Numbered from the stretch's first letter, positions 1-8,098 are shown. The stretch: DNA of 54,762 bases from Candidatus Gallimonas merdae (GCA_904419525.1 CAJFRT010000013.1:1-54762), one strand, 5' to 3'. The notes: generated by a model not told the origin, from the letters alone. Made by a program: numbers and translations.

Positions 1-125
1 ACGGGTAGCAAGTAACAGACGCGCTGACTGGCAGGTCGTTCTATGTGCGCGTGGCGCACGAGCTAGTAGTCAAGGGCTATGCCCGAAAATGAAGAACCAT
101 CAGCTAAGCTGGTGGGTTACTTTTT
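1..125 (+). ncRNA. 3' end of a probable structured RNA (identity unknown)
   Basis: No convincing protein is encoded here. The only long open frame (from base 2 to about 198) lacks a start and reads as low-complexity translation of stem-loops. What can be seen is a series of hairpins: GTGCGC/GCGCAC at 45-50 and 54-59, GGGC/GCCC at 74-77 and 81-84, and a terminator hairpin at 95-118 followed by T-tracts. Compact stems in series ending in a rho-independent terminator suggest the 3' part of a non-coding RNA whose 5' part lies outside the window. 6S RNA or another housekeeping RNA is possible, but I cannot assign the family from sequence alone; an untranslated mRNA 3' end is the alternative. Confidence 0.35.
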
Positions 126-135
126 GCGCTTTTTT
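95..135 (+). terminator. Intrinsic terminator
   Basis: The arms 95-104 and 108-118 pair (CAGC/GCTG core, one T-G wobble, one bulged G) around a TAA loop. T5 follows at 121-125 and a second T-run at 130-135. It ends the upstream transcript before the promoter of the next gene. Confidence 0.7.
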
Positions 136-207
136 GCGGTTATTGCAGGGAATGACAAAAAAATTTTCATTCTCCGCGTTTTTTTTGCCAAACGCATAAA
201 AAAACGG

Positions 208-236
208 TTTACAAAAAAAATAAATACTAATATAAT
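208..236 (+). promoter_or_regulatory. Sigma-A-type promoter for the acidic zinc-ribbon gene
   Basis: TTTACA at 208-213 and a perfect TATAAT at 231-236 are separated by 17 bp in AT-rich sequence. The leader that follows holds a 6-bp hairpin (GTCGGG 251-256 with CCCGAC 261-266), then AGGAGG at 275-280 in front of ATG 288. Confidence 0.8.
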
Positions 237-287
237 TTATTAGCCTGTGAGTCGGGAGGGCCCGACGGTACCAAAGGAGGGGAAAGG

Positions 288-776
288 ATGGTTCGTTACA
301 TCAAGTGTCCGCGCTGCGAACTCAACTATATCGACGCGGAAAAACAGGAGTATTGCGACGTCTGCCTGAAAGAGATGAAGGGGATCTCGACGGCGGATGA
401 CATTGACGACGTCGACGACGACGTCGCGACGGAGCTCTGCCCCGTGTGCGGCGAGAATATGATGCGCGCAGGGGAAAAGATGTGCGAGGAATGCCGCAAG
501 AAAGCGGAATACGAGGAAGAGGAGCCCGATCCGGACGAGGACGACGAATGGCGCGAATATCTGGACGACGATACGGATGCCGACCTCGATTCGGAGATGG
601 ATAAACTGGGTGAAGAATTCGGCGAAGAGTTTGAAGACGACGCCGAAGAAGAGGCGGACGAGGAATATGAAAACTCGGACGACGAGGAAGACCTCGACTA
701 TGTCACGGGCGACGAGATCTATTCGCTCGACGACGATGAAGAGGACGACGACGAAAAAGAAGACGACGATTTCTGA
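288..776 (+). CDS. Acidic double zinc-ribbon protein
   Basis: The protein has 162 residues and starts at ATG 288, 7 bases after an AGGAGG. Two CxxC/CxxC zinc ribbons are visible: Cys7/Cys10 with Cys23/Cys26, and Cys51/Cys54 with Cys66/Cys69. From about residue 75 to the end it is almost entirely Asp and Glu, with very few basic residues. There is no signal peptide or membrane segment, so it should be cytosolic. Zinc ribbons with acidic tails occur in transcription- or translation-associated proteins, but no specific family can be named. It has its own strong promoter and is followed by a hairpin before the ComF gene, so the two may be partly coupled. The acidic tail could mimic nucleic acid; that is inference. 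Confidence 0.75.
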   Translation: MVRYIKCPRCELNYIDAEKQEYCDVCLKEMKGISTADDIDDVDDDVATELCPVCGENMMRAGEKMCEECRKKAEYEEEEPDPDEDDEWREYLDDDTDADLDSEMDKLGEEFGEEFEDDAEEEADEEYENSDDEEDLDYVTGDEIYSLDDDEEDDDEKEDDDF

Positions 777-794
777 TCGCGCAGAGCGCGGTCG

Positions 795-830
795 GGCGGC
801 GGGCGCAATGCGTCCGCCGCCGTTGTATCT
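795..830 (+). terminator. GC-rich hairpin between zinc-ribbon gene and comF-like gene
   Basis: A 12-bp stem (795-806 with 810-821, core GGCGGCGG/CCGCCGCC) with an AAT loop is followed by a T-rich stretch. It may be a terminator or a partial attenuator, because the downstream gene has no obvious promoter of its own. Confidence 0.5.
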
Positions 831-856
831 TTTGGAAAGCCGTTCAGGAGAGGACG

Positions 857-1585
857 ATGAAGGGCATCTTTGCGCGGATCGCGGCGCGGCTGCGTGATCA
901 TGAGAGGTCGCACAATTTCACCTGCGACGTGTGCGGACGGGAAGTGTTTTCGGGGGAACGCCTGTGCGAGGCCTGCACAAGGGCGCTTCCGCTGATCGGC
1001 ACGCACTGCCCGGTCTGCGGCAGAGCCGTGCGGGAAACGGGCGTGTGTGCGGCGTGCAAGCAGCGCAGGCCCGCCGCAGATGCGGTGCGCTCGCGGTTTT
1101 TGTACGAGGGCGAGGCCGCCCGTCTCGTCCTCCGGTTCAAAAACGGGGAAAGATACCTTGCGTTTCCGCTTGCGCAGTTTCTTGTACCGCTCCTTTCCGA
1201 ATTTCCGGGGGCAGATGCGCTCGTGCCCGTTCCCATGGCCGTGCGCGCGCTGCGTCGCCGCGGATACAACCAGGCGGAACTGCTCGCGCGGGAACTCTCC
1301 GCGCTGACGGGGCTCCCTGTCCTGACGGCGGCCGAAAAGCGGCGGGAGACGCCGCCGCAGAAGTCGCTCTCCCGCCGCGAACGGGAAAAGAACCTGGAGG
1401 GCTGCTTTCACGTCACCGACCGGAAGGCCGTCCGCGGCAAGAAACTGATCATCGTGGACGACGCCTATACGACGGGCGCAACGGTGGACGTGCTTGCCGC
1501 TGTGCTCAGGCGCGCGGGCGCGGAAAAGGTGTACGCCGTCGCCGTCACAAGCGTGCGGGACAAGGCGCCGTTCGGAAAAAAGTGA
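857..1585 (+). CDS. comFC: ComF family protein (phosphoribosyltransferase fold)
   Basis: This 242-residue protein has the ComF layout. An N-terminal zinc-binding part carries CxxC pairs at Cys23/26, 37/40, 51/54 and 64/67. A type I phosphoribosyltransferase domain follows, with the family signatures VPVPM, RRRGYNQAELLA, and the PRPP-binding loop VDDAYTTGAT near residue 200. Members act in DNA uptake during competence in Bacillus (ComFC); many bacteria keep the gene without known competence, and the reaction catalysed is not settled. It starts at ATG 857 behind an AGGAGAGG site. The length is normal for the family and the motif residues look intact. Family confidence is high; a competence role here is only inferred. 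Confidence 0.9.
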   Translation: MKGIFARIAARLRDHERSHNFTCDVCGREVFSGERLCEACTRALPLIGTHCPVCGRAVRETGVCAACKQRRPAADAVRSRFLYEGEAARLVLRFKNGERYLAFPLAQFLVPLLSEFPGADALVPVPMAVRALRRRGYNQAELLARELSALTGLPVLTAAEKRRETPPQKSLSRREREKNLEGCFHVTDRKAVRGKKLIIVDDAYTTGATVDVLAAVLRRAGAEKVYAVAVTSVRDKAPFGKK

Positions 1586-1627
1586 CCGGATCCGGCCGCA
1601 ATGGGAACAGAAAACAGAACGATCAAA

Positions 1628-1661
1628 GGGCCGCCGCGGCAATGCCGCGGCGGCCCTTTTT
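1628..1661 (+). terminator. Terminator between convergent genes
   Basis: A 13-bp perfect stem (1628-1640 with 1644-1656, GGGCCGCC.../...GGCGGCCC) is followed by T5 on the plus strand and by TTT on the minus strand. It can end both comFC and the convergent acetyltransferase. Confidence 0.85.
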
Positions 1662-1667
1662 GCATGT

Positions 1668-2270
1668 TTACAGATCGATCTTGTTGTCTTTGTAGTAATA
1701 GATCTCGTCGCGCTCGCCGATCGGGCGCATCACCCTGCAGGGGACGCCCACGGCAACGACGTTCGCGGGAATGTCCTTCGTGACGACCGATCCCGCGCCG
1801 ATCCCGCTGTTGTCCCCGATCGTCACGCCGGGCAGAATGATGACGCCCGCGCCGATCCAGACGTTTTTGCCGATGTGCACGTCGACATTGTACTGGAGCG
1901 CTTTTTCGCGCAGGGAGGGAAGAATGGGGTGCGTGGCCGTCGTGATCGTCACGTTGGGGGCGATCATGGTCATGTCGCCGATGTAGATGTCCGCGTCGTC
2001 CACGAGCGTCAGATTGAAATTCGCATAGACGTTGCGTCCGAGGTGCACGTGTTTCCCGCTCCAGTTCGCGTAAAAGGGCGGCTGAATGTAGCAGCCTTCG
2101 CCGACTTCGGCGAACATCTGCTGCATGAGCTCCTTCATGCGCGCCTCGTCGCCCTGGCCGAGCGCGTTGTACTCTTTCAGAAAGTGGGCGCAGCCCGTCT
2201 GTTCCTGCATGATCTCCGCATCTGCCGGGTTGTAAAGTTTTCCGGCGATCATGCGTTCCCGTTCTGTCAT
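1668..2270 (-). CDS. Maltose/galactoside-type sugar O-acetyltransferase
   Basis: The 200-residue protein begins with MTERERMIAGKLYNP, the typical start of the LacA/Maa/NodL group, which uses acetyl-CoA to acetylate sugar hydroxyls. The C-terminal two thirds is a left-handed beta-helix of hexapeptide repeats (for example IGKNVWIGAGVIILPGVTIG). His in the TATHPI motif is the expected catalytic residue. I chose the start at 2270 because AAGGAG lies at 2279-2284; a longer frame to 2321 lacks a ribosome site and runs into the promoter. A good minus-strand promoter sits at 2301-2328. It is monocistronic. The acceptor sugar cannot be predicted. Confidence 0.9.
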   Translation of the reverse strand: MTERERMIAGKLYNPADAEIMQEQTGCAHFLKEYNALGQGDEARMKELMQQMFAEVGEGCYIQPPFYANWSGKHVHLGRNVYANFNLTLVDDADIYIGDMTMIAPNVTITTATHPILPSLREKALQYNVDVHIGKNVWIGAGVIILPGVTIGDNSGIGAGSVVTKDIPANVVAVGVPCRVMRPIGERDEIYYYKDNKIDL

Positions 2271-2300
2271 TTGATTTCTCCTTTGCATCGCTTTGTCACC

Positions 2301-2328
2301 ATTATATCCCAATCGCCGCAAAAATCAA
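2301..2328 (-). promoter_or_regulatory. Promoter of the sugar acetyltransferase
   Basis: On the minus strand TTGATT (2323-2328) and TATAAT (2301-2306) are separated by 16 bp. The -10 lies about 30 bases from the chosen ATG. Confidence 0.7.
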
Positions 2329-2531
2329 GGGCTTTTCAGAAAAAATCGGGAGAGAACGCGCGGCTGTGCGCAGACATAATCGCGCGGAGTGCGGCATATA
2401 AGTATAGCGTGTCCGCGGCGCGTCGGTGAAGGTATCCCGCCTGTGCGGGAAATTCGACGAGAGCGGACAAAATACGGGCGGATCTTCCAAATTTTTCCCG
2501 GAAAGATATTTTATCATATAGGTGTTGTGCA

Positions 2532-3302
2532 ATGAAGGGTTTTACGGTTCGTCTGAAGTCGGTGATCTCGGCCGTCCTGCTCGGCGGCGCGCTCCTGCTC
2601 GGGAGCGGCCTTGCGTATGCGGCGGACGCGGAGGAGGTCTGGTGGAGCGGCGCGCGCTCGCTGCCCGTCTACAGCGTGGAGCGGACGGACAACCGGATCG
2701 CCATCTCCTTTGACTGCGCCTGGGGCACCGATCATACGGACGCCATCCTGTCCTGTCTGGAGGAGACGGGCGTGCGCGCCACCTTCTTCATGGTGCAGTT
2801 CTGGGCGGAAAAGTATCCCGACTATCTCAAAAAGATCGACGAGGCGGGGCACGAGGTCGGAACGCACAGCGCCACGCACTCCTATATGTCCCGTCTGTCC
2901 GAAGGGGAGATCCGCGCCGAACTGGAAAGCTCGTCCGCAGCGATCACGGCGGTCACGGGGAAGGCGGTCACGCTCTTCCGTCCGCCGTACGGCGACTATG
3001 ACGACCTGCTCATCGATACCTGCAACGACATGGGCATTCTGCCCGTACAGTGGGACGTGGATTCGCTGGACTGGAAGGATCTGTCCGCCGCGGACATCGC
3101 TCAGCGCATTGTCCCGCGGGTGAAGAGTGGTTCCATCATTCTGTGCCATAACAACGGGCTGCACACGGCCGAAGCGCTCCCCATCGTCATCGATGCGCTC
3201 CGCGCAAAGGGGTTTGAGTTCGTCCCGATCGGCGAGCTCGTCTACCGCGAAAACTATACCATTGACGCCACGGGCAGGCAGTTTCTGCAGAGCACGCAGT
3301 AA
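2532..3302 (+). CDS. Secreted polysaccharide deacetylase (NodB/PdaB-like)
   Basis: The 256-residue protein has an N-terminal signal peptide or anchor (residues 1-30, cut likely after AYA) and one NodB homology domain. Visible motifs: SFDCAWG with the catalytic base Asp61, the metal-binding pair His112/His116, RPPYG near 150, WDVDSLDW, and ILCHN with the late His. The second Asp of the usual TFDDG motif is replaced by Cys62, as often happens in the PdaB sporulation subgroup (SFD-x-AWG). It would remove acetyl groups from cell-wall peptidoglycan or another extracellular polymer. The start site has only a weak AGGTG upstream. A small hairpin (2435-2450) lies in the 260-bp upstream gap, which holds no gene. 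Confidence 0.85.
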   Translation: MKGFTVRLKSVISAVLLGGALLLGSGLAYAADAEEVWWSGARSLPVYSVERTDNRIAISFDCAWGTDHTDAILSCLEETGVRATFFMVQFWAEKYPDYLKKIDEAGHEVGTHSATHSYMSRLSEGEIRAELESSSAAITAVTGKAVTLFRPPYGDYDDLLIDTCNDMGILPVQWDVDSLDWKDLSAADIAQRIVPRVKSGSIILCHNNGLHTAEALPIVIDALRAKGFEFVPIGELVYRENYTIDATGRQFLQSTQ

Positions 3303-3342
3303 AGCCCGATAAAATACGGAACCGAAATACTTGGAGGTATCT

Positions 3343-4032
3343 ATGGATCACGCAGCGGAAAAAAACAACAGGGTGTTTCTGATGGGGGAGATCGTCTCCG
3401 AGGCGACCTTTTCCCACGAGGTGTACGGCGAGGGATTCTATGAATTCTTCGTCAGGGTGATGCGGCTCTCCGGACAGGCGGACATTCTTCCCGTCACGAT
3501 CTCCGAGCGCCTCATCGAGGGGAACGATCTGAAAGTCGGCGCAACGCTGTGCGCGCTCGGTCAGTTCCGGAGCTACAACAAACTGGAGGGCGGAAAATCG
3601 CGGCTCATGCTCACCGTGTTCGTGCGCGAACTGCTTGCCGCCGCGCCCACGCAGAACCCCAATTCCATCGTGCTTTCGGGGTATATCTGCAAACCGCCCG
3701 TCTATCGCACGACGCCGTTCAACCGCGAGATCGCCGATCTGCTGCTCGCCGTCAACCGCGCCTATAACAAGTCGGACTACATTCCCTGCATCGCATGGGG
3801 CAGAAACGCGCGCTTTGTGCAGAACCTCAAAGTGGGCGACCGCGTCGCCCTTTCGGGACGCATTCAGAGCCGGGAATATGTCAAGCGTCTGTCCGAGACC
3901 GAGCAGGTCACCATGACCGCATACGAGGTCTCCGTTTCCAAACTCGCCGCATTCGACGAGGACGAAAATTTTGACCTGGACGGCGAATTCAATCTGTACG
4001 CCGCGCCTGCCGCGCACGGCGCGCAGCCGTAA
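3343..4032 (+). CDS. Single-stranded DNA-binding (OB-fold) protein, SSB-like
   Basis: From ATG 3343, placed 5 bases after GGAGG at 3333-3337, the protein has 229 residues. It contains two OB-fold-like halves: residues about 9-105 (NRVFLMGEIVSEATFSHE...) and about 110-205 (NSIVLSGYICKPPVYRTTP...). The second half has the SSB-type pattern 'GRNARFVQNLKVGDRVALSGRIQSREY'. Double-OB single-strand DNA-binding proteins of this kind are common in Clostridia besides the canonical SSB. The tail lacks the usual acidic DDDIPF tip, so recruitment of SSB partners is doubtful. It is 40 bases downstream of the deacetylase with no terminator between, so co-transcription is possible. Confidence 0.75.
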   Translation: MDHAAEKNNRVFLMGEIVSEATFSHEVYGEGFYEFFVRVMRLSGQADILPVTISERLIEGNDLKVGATLCALGQFRSYNKLEGGKSRLMLTVFVRELLAAAPTQNPNSIVLSGYICKPPVYRTTPFNREIADLLLAVNRAYNKSDYIPCIAWGRNARFVQNLKVGDRVALSGRIQSREYVKRLSETEQVTMTAYEVSVSKLAAFDEDENFDLDGEFNLYAAPAAHGAQP

Positions 4033-4051
4033 ACCGCAGTCAGAACGAAAA

Positions 4052-4087
4052 GGCCGCCCGCCGCGTCTTATGACGCGGCGGGCGGCC
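4052..4087 (+). terminator. Strong GC hairpin terminator
   Basis: A 16-bp perfect stem (4052-4067 with 4072-4087) with a TTAT loop follows the SSB-like gene. Only a short T-rich tail follows. Confidence 0.75.
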
Positions 4088-4172
4088 CTGTCTTTGGGCG
4101 GAAAATCCCGCCGGATCCGCTGCCGATTTGCACGGAAAATGTTCTGAACTTTGCAAAAGTGCCGGCAGGCGG

Positions 4173-4201
4173 TTGACAGATCGGGGCAAATCGGCTAAAA
4201 T
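4173..4201 (+). promoter_or_regulatory. Promoter giving a leaderless transcript for the acyltransferase
   Basis: TTGACA at 4173-4178 and TAAAAT at 4196-4201 are 17 bp apart. The ATG at 4208 begins 7 bases after the -10, where transcription is expected to start, and no Shine-Dalgarno sequence fits in the gap. Confidence 0.75.
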
Positions 4202-4207
4202 GGGCGT

Positions 4208-5053
4208 ATGGGACAAAAGAAGCGGACAAAACTTGAAAAACGGGACGGAATCCAGGCGGCGCTCGAGGGCTATCGCCGCTTTGATTACGACTATATTCCG
4301 TTTGGGACGTACACCGTCCCGGACGGCGATTTCCGGTACCGTCAGCGCGGGTTCGACGCATTCTGTACGGCATTTATCCGCGGATTTCTGAAAGTCGCGG
4401 CGCCCGTCCTGCTCAAAGTCGCCTACGGCTGCCGCGTCGTCGGAAGGGAAAACCTGAAGGCGCTGAACGGCAAGGGGGCGATGTGCGTCACGAACCACAT
4501 CTCCTATCTGGACACGCTGTTTGCGCGCGCGGCGATCGGACAGTTCCGCGGCTTTTATACCATGGCGCCGTGGAACAACAAAAGGGGTCCGGGCGGCTGG
4601 ATCATGCGCCACGGCGGCATGTGGCCGTTCAGCCCCAATCTCGCCGCCATGAAAAATCTGATGCACGAGATGGAGCGCAGGCTGGGTGAGGGGAAGATCG
4701 TCCACTTTTATGCCGAGCAGGCGATGTGGGTCAACTATCCCAAGCCCCGTCCGATGAAGGACGGCGCGTTCTACTATGCCGTCAAGTACAAGGTGCCCGT
4801 TCTGCCCGTCTTTTTCACGTTCCGCAAAAACAAAAGGGGCCATATGCGCCGCCTTGTCATACACATTCTGCCCGCGGTGTACGCGGACGAGACGCTCCCC
4901 CGCGGCAAACGCCTTGCGGACATGCGTCAAAGGGCGGAAGAGGCATGGCGGAACTGTTATGAGAGCGCATACGGCGTTCCGCTCGAATATCTGCCGGACA
5001 GAAGAAAGCGCGCGCAGAGCGCACGGCCGGCGGACCAGGCCGAAACACAGTAA
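4208..5053 (+). CDS. 1-acyl-glycerol-3-phosphate acyltransferase family (PlsC-like)
   Basis: This 281-residue protein contains the PlsC acyltransferase domain from about residue 78. The catalytic motif NHISYLD (His97, Asp102, the H-x4-D pair) is present. The glycerophosphate-binding block reads FYAEQ instead of the usual FPEGTR, so substrate choice may differ. A hydrophobic stretch at about 57-75 probably associates with the membrane. The family transfers acyl chains to lysophosphatidic acid in phospholipid synthesis. The start at 4208 coincides with the predicted transcription start, implying leaderless translation. Terminators flank it on both sides, so it is a single-gene unit. Confidence 0.85.
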   Translation: MGQKKRTKLEKRDGIQAALEGYRRFDYDYIPFGTYTVPDGDFRYRQRGFDAFCTAFIRGFLKVAAPVLLKVAYGCRVVGRENLKALNGKGAMCVTNHISYLDTLFARAAIGQFRGFYTMAPWNNKRGPGGWIMRHGGMWPFSPNLAAMKNLMHEMERRLGEGKIVHFYAEQAMWVNYPKPRPMKDGAFYYAVKYKVPVLPVFFTFRKNKRGHMRRLVIHILPAVYADETLPRGKRLADMRQRAEEAWRNCYESAYGVPLEYLPDRRKRAQSARPADQAETQ

Positions 5054-5056
5054 CAT

Positions 5057-5085
5057 GACGCCCGGGGCTTTGTGCCCCGGGCGTC
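5057..5085. terminator. Bidirectional terminator between convergent genes
   Basis: A 12-bp perfect stem (5057-5068 with 5074-5085, GACGCCCGGGGC arm) sits between the acyltransferase and the minus-strand glycosyltransferase. Confidence 0.75.
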
Positions 5086-5126
5086 AATCATTGTTTGCTG
5101 TTGTGCCGGCCGCATTCCGTCGGAAT

Positions 5127-6470
5127 TTACTCCGCGTCCTGTTCGGACTGTTCGGACGGTTCGGCGGCCGCTTGTCCGGCATTGTCGGCGGCGTGGTCGT
5201 AATGCTGCCGCTCGCTCGCCTCCCAGGTCAGTTTGGCCTTGTGTTTCAGGCGGTAAAAACTGATGATATAGATGGGAATGTATTCCAGGAGGTAGAAAGG
5301 CGCGATGAGCAGCGTTGCGGCTTTTTCTCCCTTGGAAAGCATGGTAAAGGCTTCCCAGCTGGCAGACATGGCAAGAATATTATAGATCAGCAGCAGCACG
5401 TACATGATCGCAAAGGGCATGACGATCAGGAACACAATGCTTTTCAGCATGAGATCGGGCGTGCCACCGAACGCATAGCCGACGGCAAGAACGATGCCCG
5501 CGATCATGGTGACGATGGTGCCTGCGGCGAACAGCGCCAGCGGATAGATCCCGTAAAGGCAGTCCCGTTCGGCCTTGTTCATCTTGCCGCGCTTTTTTGC
5601 CTGCGCCTTGATCCGGCCCTTGTACTTTTCGTCGCACTGGATATATCCGGTCAGCCAGCGCATGCGGCGGTTATAGTTGTCCCTGTGGCTGGGCGCCTCT
5701 TCGGTGTACAGCACCGCGTACGGCCAGTACATGGATTTGAACCCTTTGAGCACGCTGTCCAGGCGCAGTTCGTAGTCCTCCGTCAGGGTGCGGTAGGGCC
5801 ATCCGCCCAGCTGTTCCACAAGGGAACGGCGCACCATCATGCCCTGTCCGCACATGGTGAGCGGAATATCGTGCGCCGTGCGGTAGCGGTTGCCCAGATC
5901 GTCCAGCATGGCCCATGTGAGCGCGGCGTTGTTGGAAAACACGGTGCGCTTGTCCCGGTCGCCCAGGCCGTTCTTCATGTATTTGCGGGTGAGGAAGATA
6001 TCGTAGTCCCATTCGAGCGCGTTGTTGAGCTCGCGCACGTAGGAAGGGGAAAGCACGCCGTCGGCGTCCACGATGACGAACGCGTCGTAACTTTTGAGCT
6101 GTTCGGGCGTCAGCGCCTTGAAGAACCCGTCGAGCGCGTCCCCCTTGCAGGTCTGATCGGGGACGACGAACACCTTTGCGCCGATGGCTTCCGCAAGGCC
6201 GATGGTCGGGTCATCGGGGTCTTTCACGATGACGTTCACGTCGAAAGGCCCGTCGTAATCCTGCCGCGCAATGGAGGCGAACAGATCGCCGATGACGTTG
6301 CTCTCGTTGCGCGCGGGCACGATGATGCCGATCCTGCGCTTTTCCGCCGCCTTTTTATAGGGCGGCTTTTTGAACGCATAACAAAACCCCACCAATCGCG
6401 GCATATATGTTACGAACGCGACGGCGGAGACGACGATATAGGCAATGAGAAAGGCATCAAACATTGTCAT
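5127..6470 (-). CDS. Membrane glycosyltransferase, family 2
   Basis: The protein has 447 residues. One N-terminal membrane segment (about 5-25) is followed by a GT-A domain with IVPARNE near residue 50, the metal-binding VDADG near 135, the catalytic LTEDYEL near 230, and RRMRW, equivalent to the QxxRW motif of processive GT2 enzymes. Three or four membrane segments follow (about 315-405). This is the layout of polymerising synthases such as cellulose or poly-N-acetylglucosamine synthases. The tail is rich in Ala, Glu and Gln. The product cannot be predicted. It has its own promoter and is probably monocistronic. Confidence 0.85.
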   Translation of the reverse strand: MTMFDAFLIAYIVVSAVAFVTYMPRLVGFCYAFKKPPYKKAAEKRRIGIIVPARNESNVIGDLFASIARQDYDGPFDVNVIVKDPDDPTIGLAEAIGAKVFVVPDQTCKGDALDGFFKALTPEQLKSYDAFVIVDADGVLSPSYVRELNNALEWDYDIFLTRKYMKNGLGDRDKRTVFSNNAALTWAMLDDLGNRYRTAHDIPLTMCGQGMMVRRSLVEQLGGWPYRTLTEDYELRLDSVLKGFKSMYWPYAVLYTEEAPSHRDNYNRRMRWLTGYIQCDEKYKGRIKAQAKKRGKMNKAERDCLYGIYPLALFAAGTIVTMIAGIVLAVGYAFGGTPDLMLKSIVFLIVMPFAIMYVLLLIYNILAMSASWEAFTMLSKGEKAATLLIAPFYLLEYIPIYIISFYRLKHKAKLTWEASERQHYDHAADNAGQAAAEPSEQSEQDAE

Positions 6471-6507
6471 ACGGACACGGCCTCAGATTGCTTCATTCTG
6501 TACAGTC

Positions 6508-6536
6508 ATTATAACGTATCCTGCCGAGAAAAGCAA
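6508..6536 (-). promoter_or_regulatory. Promoter of the GT2 gene
   Basis: Minus strand: TTGCTT (6531-6536), 17-bp spacer, TATAAT (6508-6513), about 38 bases before the ATG at 6470. Confidence 0.75.
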
Positions 6537-6600
6537 TTGTTTGCGGATAATTTGTCATAAAAATATATGACTATGTTCAGAAAATCAACAGTTGTTGTTC

Positions 6601-6638
6601 AAAAAAAGTTCTCCCCGCGGCGAAAATCGGCGGGGAGA
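6601..6638 (-). terminator. Terminator of glyS
   Basis: On the minus strand a 9-bp stem (6630-6638 with 6610-6618, CTCCCCGC/GCGGGGAG) is followed by a seven-T tract (6601-6607). It lies 12 bases after the glyS stop. Confidence 0.85.
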
Positions 6639-6649
6639 GCGTCTTTTGT

Positions 6650-8026
6650 TCAGAAGGTGCACTTTTCGGTGAGGAAGGCGATCGCCTGCTCGGGGGTCAT
6701 GCGGGTCTGTTCCATGCTGTCCCTGTCGCGCACGGTCACGGTGCCGTCCTCAAGCGTCGTAAAGTCGATCGTCAGGCAGTAGGGGGTGCCGATCTCGTCC
6801 TGGCGGCGATAGCGTTTGCCGATCGAGCCGGCGTCGTCGTAGGTGACGGAGAAGTGCTTTTTGAGCTTTGCAAGAATGGCCTTTGCGGGCTCTGCCAGAT
6901 TTTTCTGCAGGGGAAGCACCGCGGCTTTATAGGCGGCGATCGCGGGGTGGAAGTGCATCACGGTGCGCACTTCGCCGTTTTCCAGCGTCTCTTCGTCGTA
7001 CGCCTCCGAAAGGACGGCCAGCATCAGCCTGTCCGCGCCGATGGAGTACTCGATGACATAGGGGATATAGCGCTCCTGCGTGACGGGGTCGACGTAGGCG
7101 AGCGATTTTCCCGAATATTCCTGGTGGCGCGAAAGGTCATAGTCGGTGCGGTTGTGAATGCCGTTGAGCTCGTTCCAGCCCATCGGGAATTCATACTGAA
7201 TGTCGCACGCCTCCTTTGCGTAGTGTGCGAGCTTGTCGTGATCGTGGAAGCGCAGGTGTTCCGCGTCGAAGCCCAAATCGAGCAGGAACTGCCACGCCTG
7301 CGCCTTGAACTGCGCGTAGTATTCGCTGTCCGTGCCTTCCTTGCAGAACCACTGGTGCTCCATCTGCTCAAATTCAATGGTGCGGAAGATGAAGTTTCCG
7401 GGGGTGATCTCGTTGCGGAACGCCTTGCCGACCTGCGCGATGCCGAAGGGGATCTTGGCGCGCGTCGTGCGCTGGACATTCAGAAAGTTGACGAATTCGC
7501 CCTGCGCCGTCTCGGGGCGCAGATAAATTTTATTCTGGCTCTCGTCGGTCACGCCGCGGCTGGTCTCGAACATCAGGTTGAACGTGCGGATGGGCGTCCA
7601 GTCGCACTTGCCGCAGACGGGGCAGCAGACATGGTGCTCGTTGATGTAAGCCTCCATCTCCTCGTTGCTCATGAGGTCGGGATTGACCTTGCCCTTGCTG
7701 TGCGCCTCGATCAGATTGTCCGCGCGGTGGCGGCTCTTGCAGTTCCTGCAATCCATTTTGGGGTCGGAAAAGGACGCCGTGTGGCCGCTCGCTTCCCAGA
7801 CGCGCGCGTTCATCAGGATCGCGGCGTCCACGCCGTAGGAGTTTTCGCTCTCCTGCACAAAGCGCTTCCACCAGGCGCGCTTTAAGTTGTTCTTGATCTC
7901 CACGCCCACGGGGCCGTAGTCCCAGGTGTTGCCCATGCCGCCGTAAATTTCGCTGCCGGGAAAGATGATGCCGCGCGCCTTGCACAGCGCAACGAGTTTG
8001 TCCATCGTGACCGCTTTCTTTGCCAT
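6650..8026 (-). CDS. glyS: Glycyl-tRNA synthetase (homodimeric class II)
   Basis: The 458-residue enzyme charges tRNA-Gly with glycine. It has the family N-terminus (CKARGIIFPGSEIYGG, TWDYGPVGVE), the class II motif 2 region (FRNEITPGNFIFRTIEFEQ) and motif 3 towards the anticodon-binding C-terminus. A zinc-type insertion carries CRNC and CPVCGKC. Length is typical of the single-subunit form found in Bacillota. The start follows an AAGGA site. A strong promoter lies only about 30 bases upstream, so there is no room for the T-box leader that controls many glyS genes in related bacteria. A terminator follows directly. Confidence 0.97.
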   Translation of the reverse strand: MAKKAVTMDKLVALCKARGIIFPGSEIYGGMGNTWDYGPVGVEIKNNLKRAWWKRFVQESENSYGVDAAILMNARVWEASGHTASFSDPKMDCRNCKSRHRADNLIEAHSKGKVNPDLMSNEEMEAYINEHHVCCPVCGKCDWTPIRTFNLMFETSRGVTDESQNKIYLRPETAQGEFVNFLNVQRTTRAKIPFGIAQVGKAFRNEITPGNFIFRTIEFEQMEHQWFCKEGTDSEYYAQFKAQAWQFLLDLGFDAEHLRFHDHDKLAHYAKEACDIQYEFPMGWNELNGIHNRTDYDLSRHQEYSGKSLAYVDPVTQERYIPYVIEYSIGADRLMLAVLSEAYDEETLENGEVRTVMHFHPAIAAYKAAVLPLQKNLAEPAKAILAKLKKHFSVTYDDAGSIGKRYRRQDEIGTPYCLTIDFTTLEDGTVTVRDRDSMEQTRMTPEQAIAFLTEKCTF

Positions 8027-8058
8027 GATACTGTCCTTATAACAAAACTTTCCCGAAT

Positions 8059-8087
8059 ATTATACTCTATTCTGATTTTGTTGGCAA
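8059..8087 (-). promoter_or_regulatory. Promoter of glyS
   Basis: Minus strand: TTGCCA (8082-8087), 17-bp spacer, perfect TATAAT (8059-8064). The resulting leader is too short for a T-box element. Confidence 0.8.
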
Positions 8088-8098
8088 GCAAAAAAAGG

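Noticed and set aside
2..199. Open frame at the window start as a partial protein
   Set aside because: The translation follows hairpins and A/T tracts and shows no domain pattern; a terminator lies inside it.
8027..8098. T-box leader for glyS
   Set aside because: The promoter is about 30 bases from the start codon, leaving no room for one.
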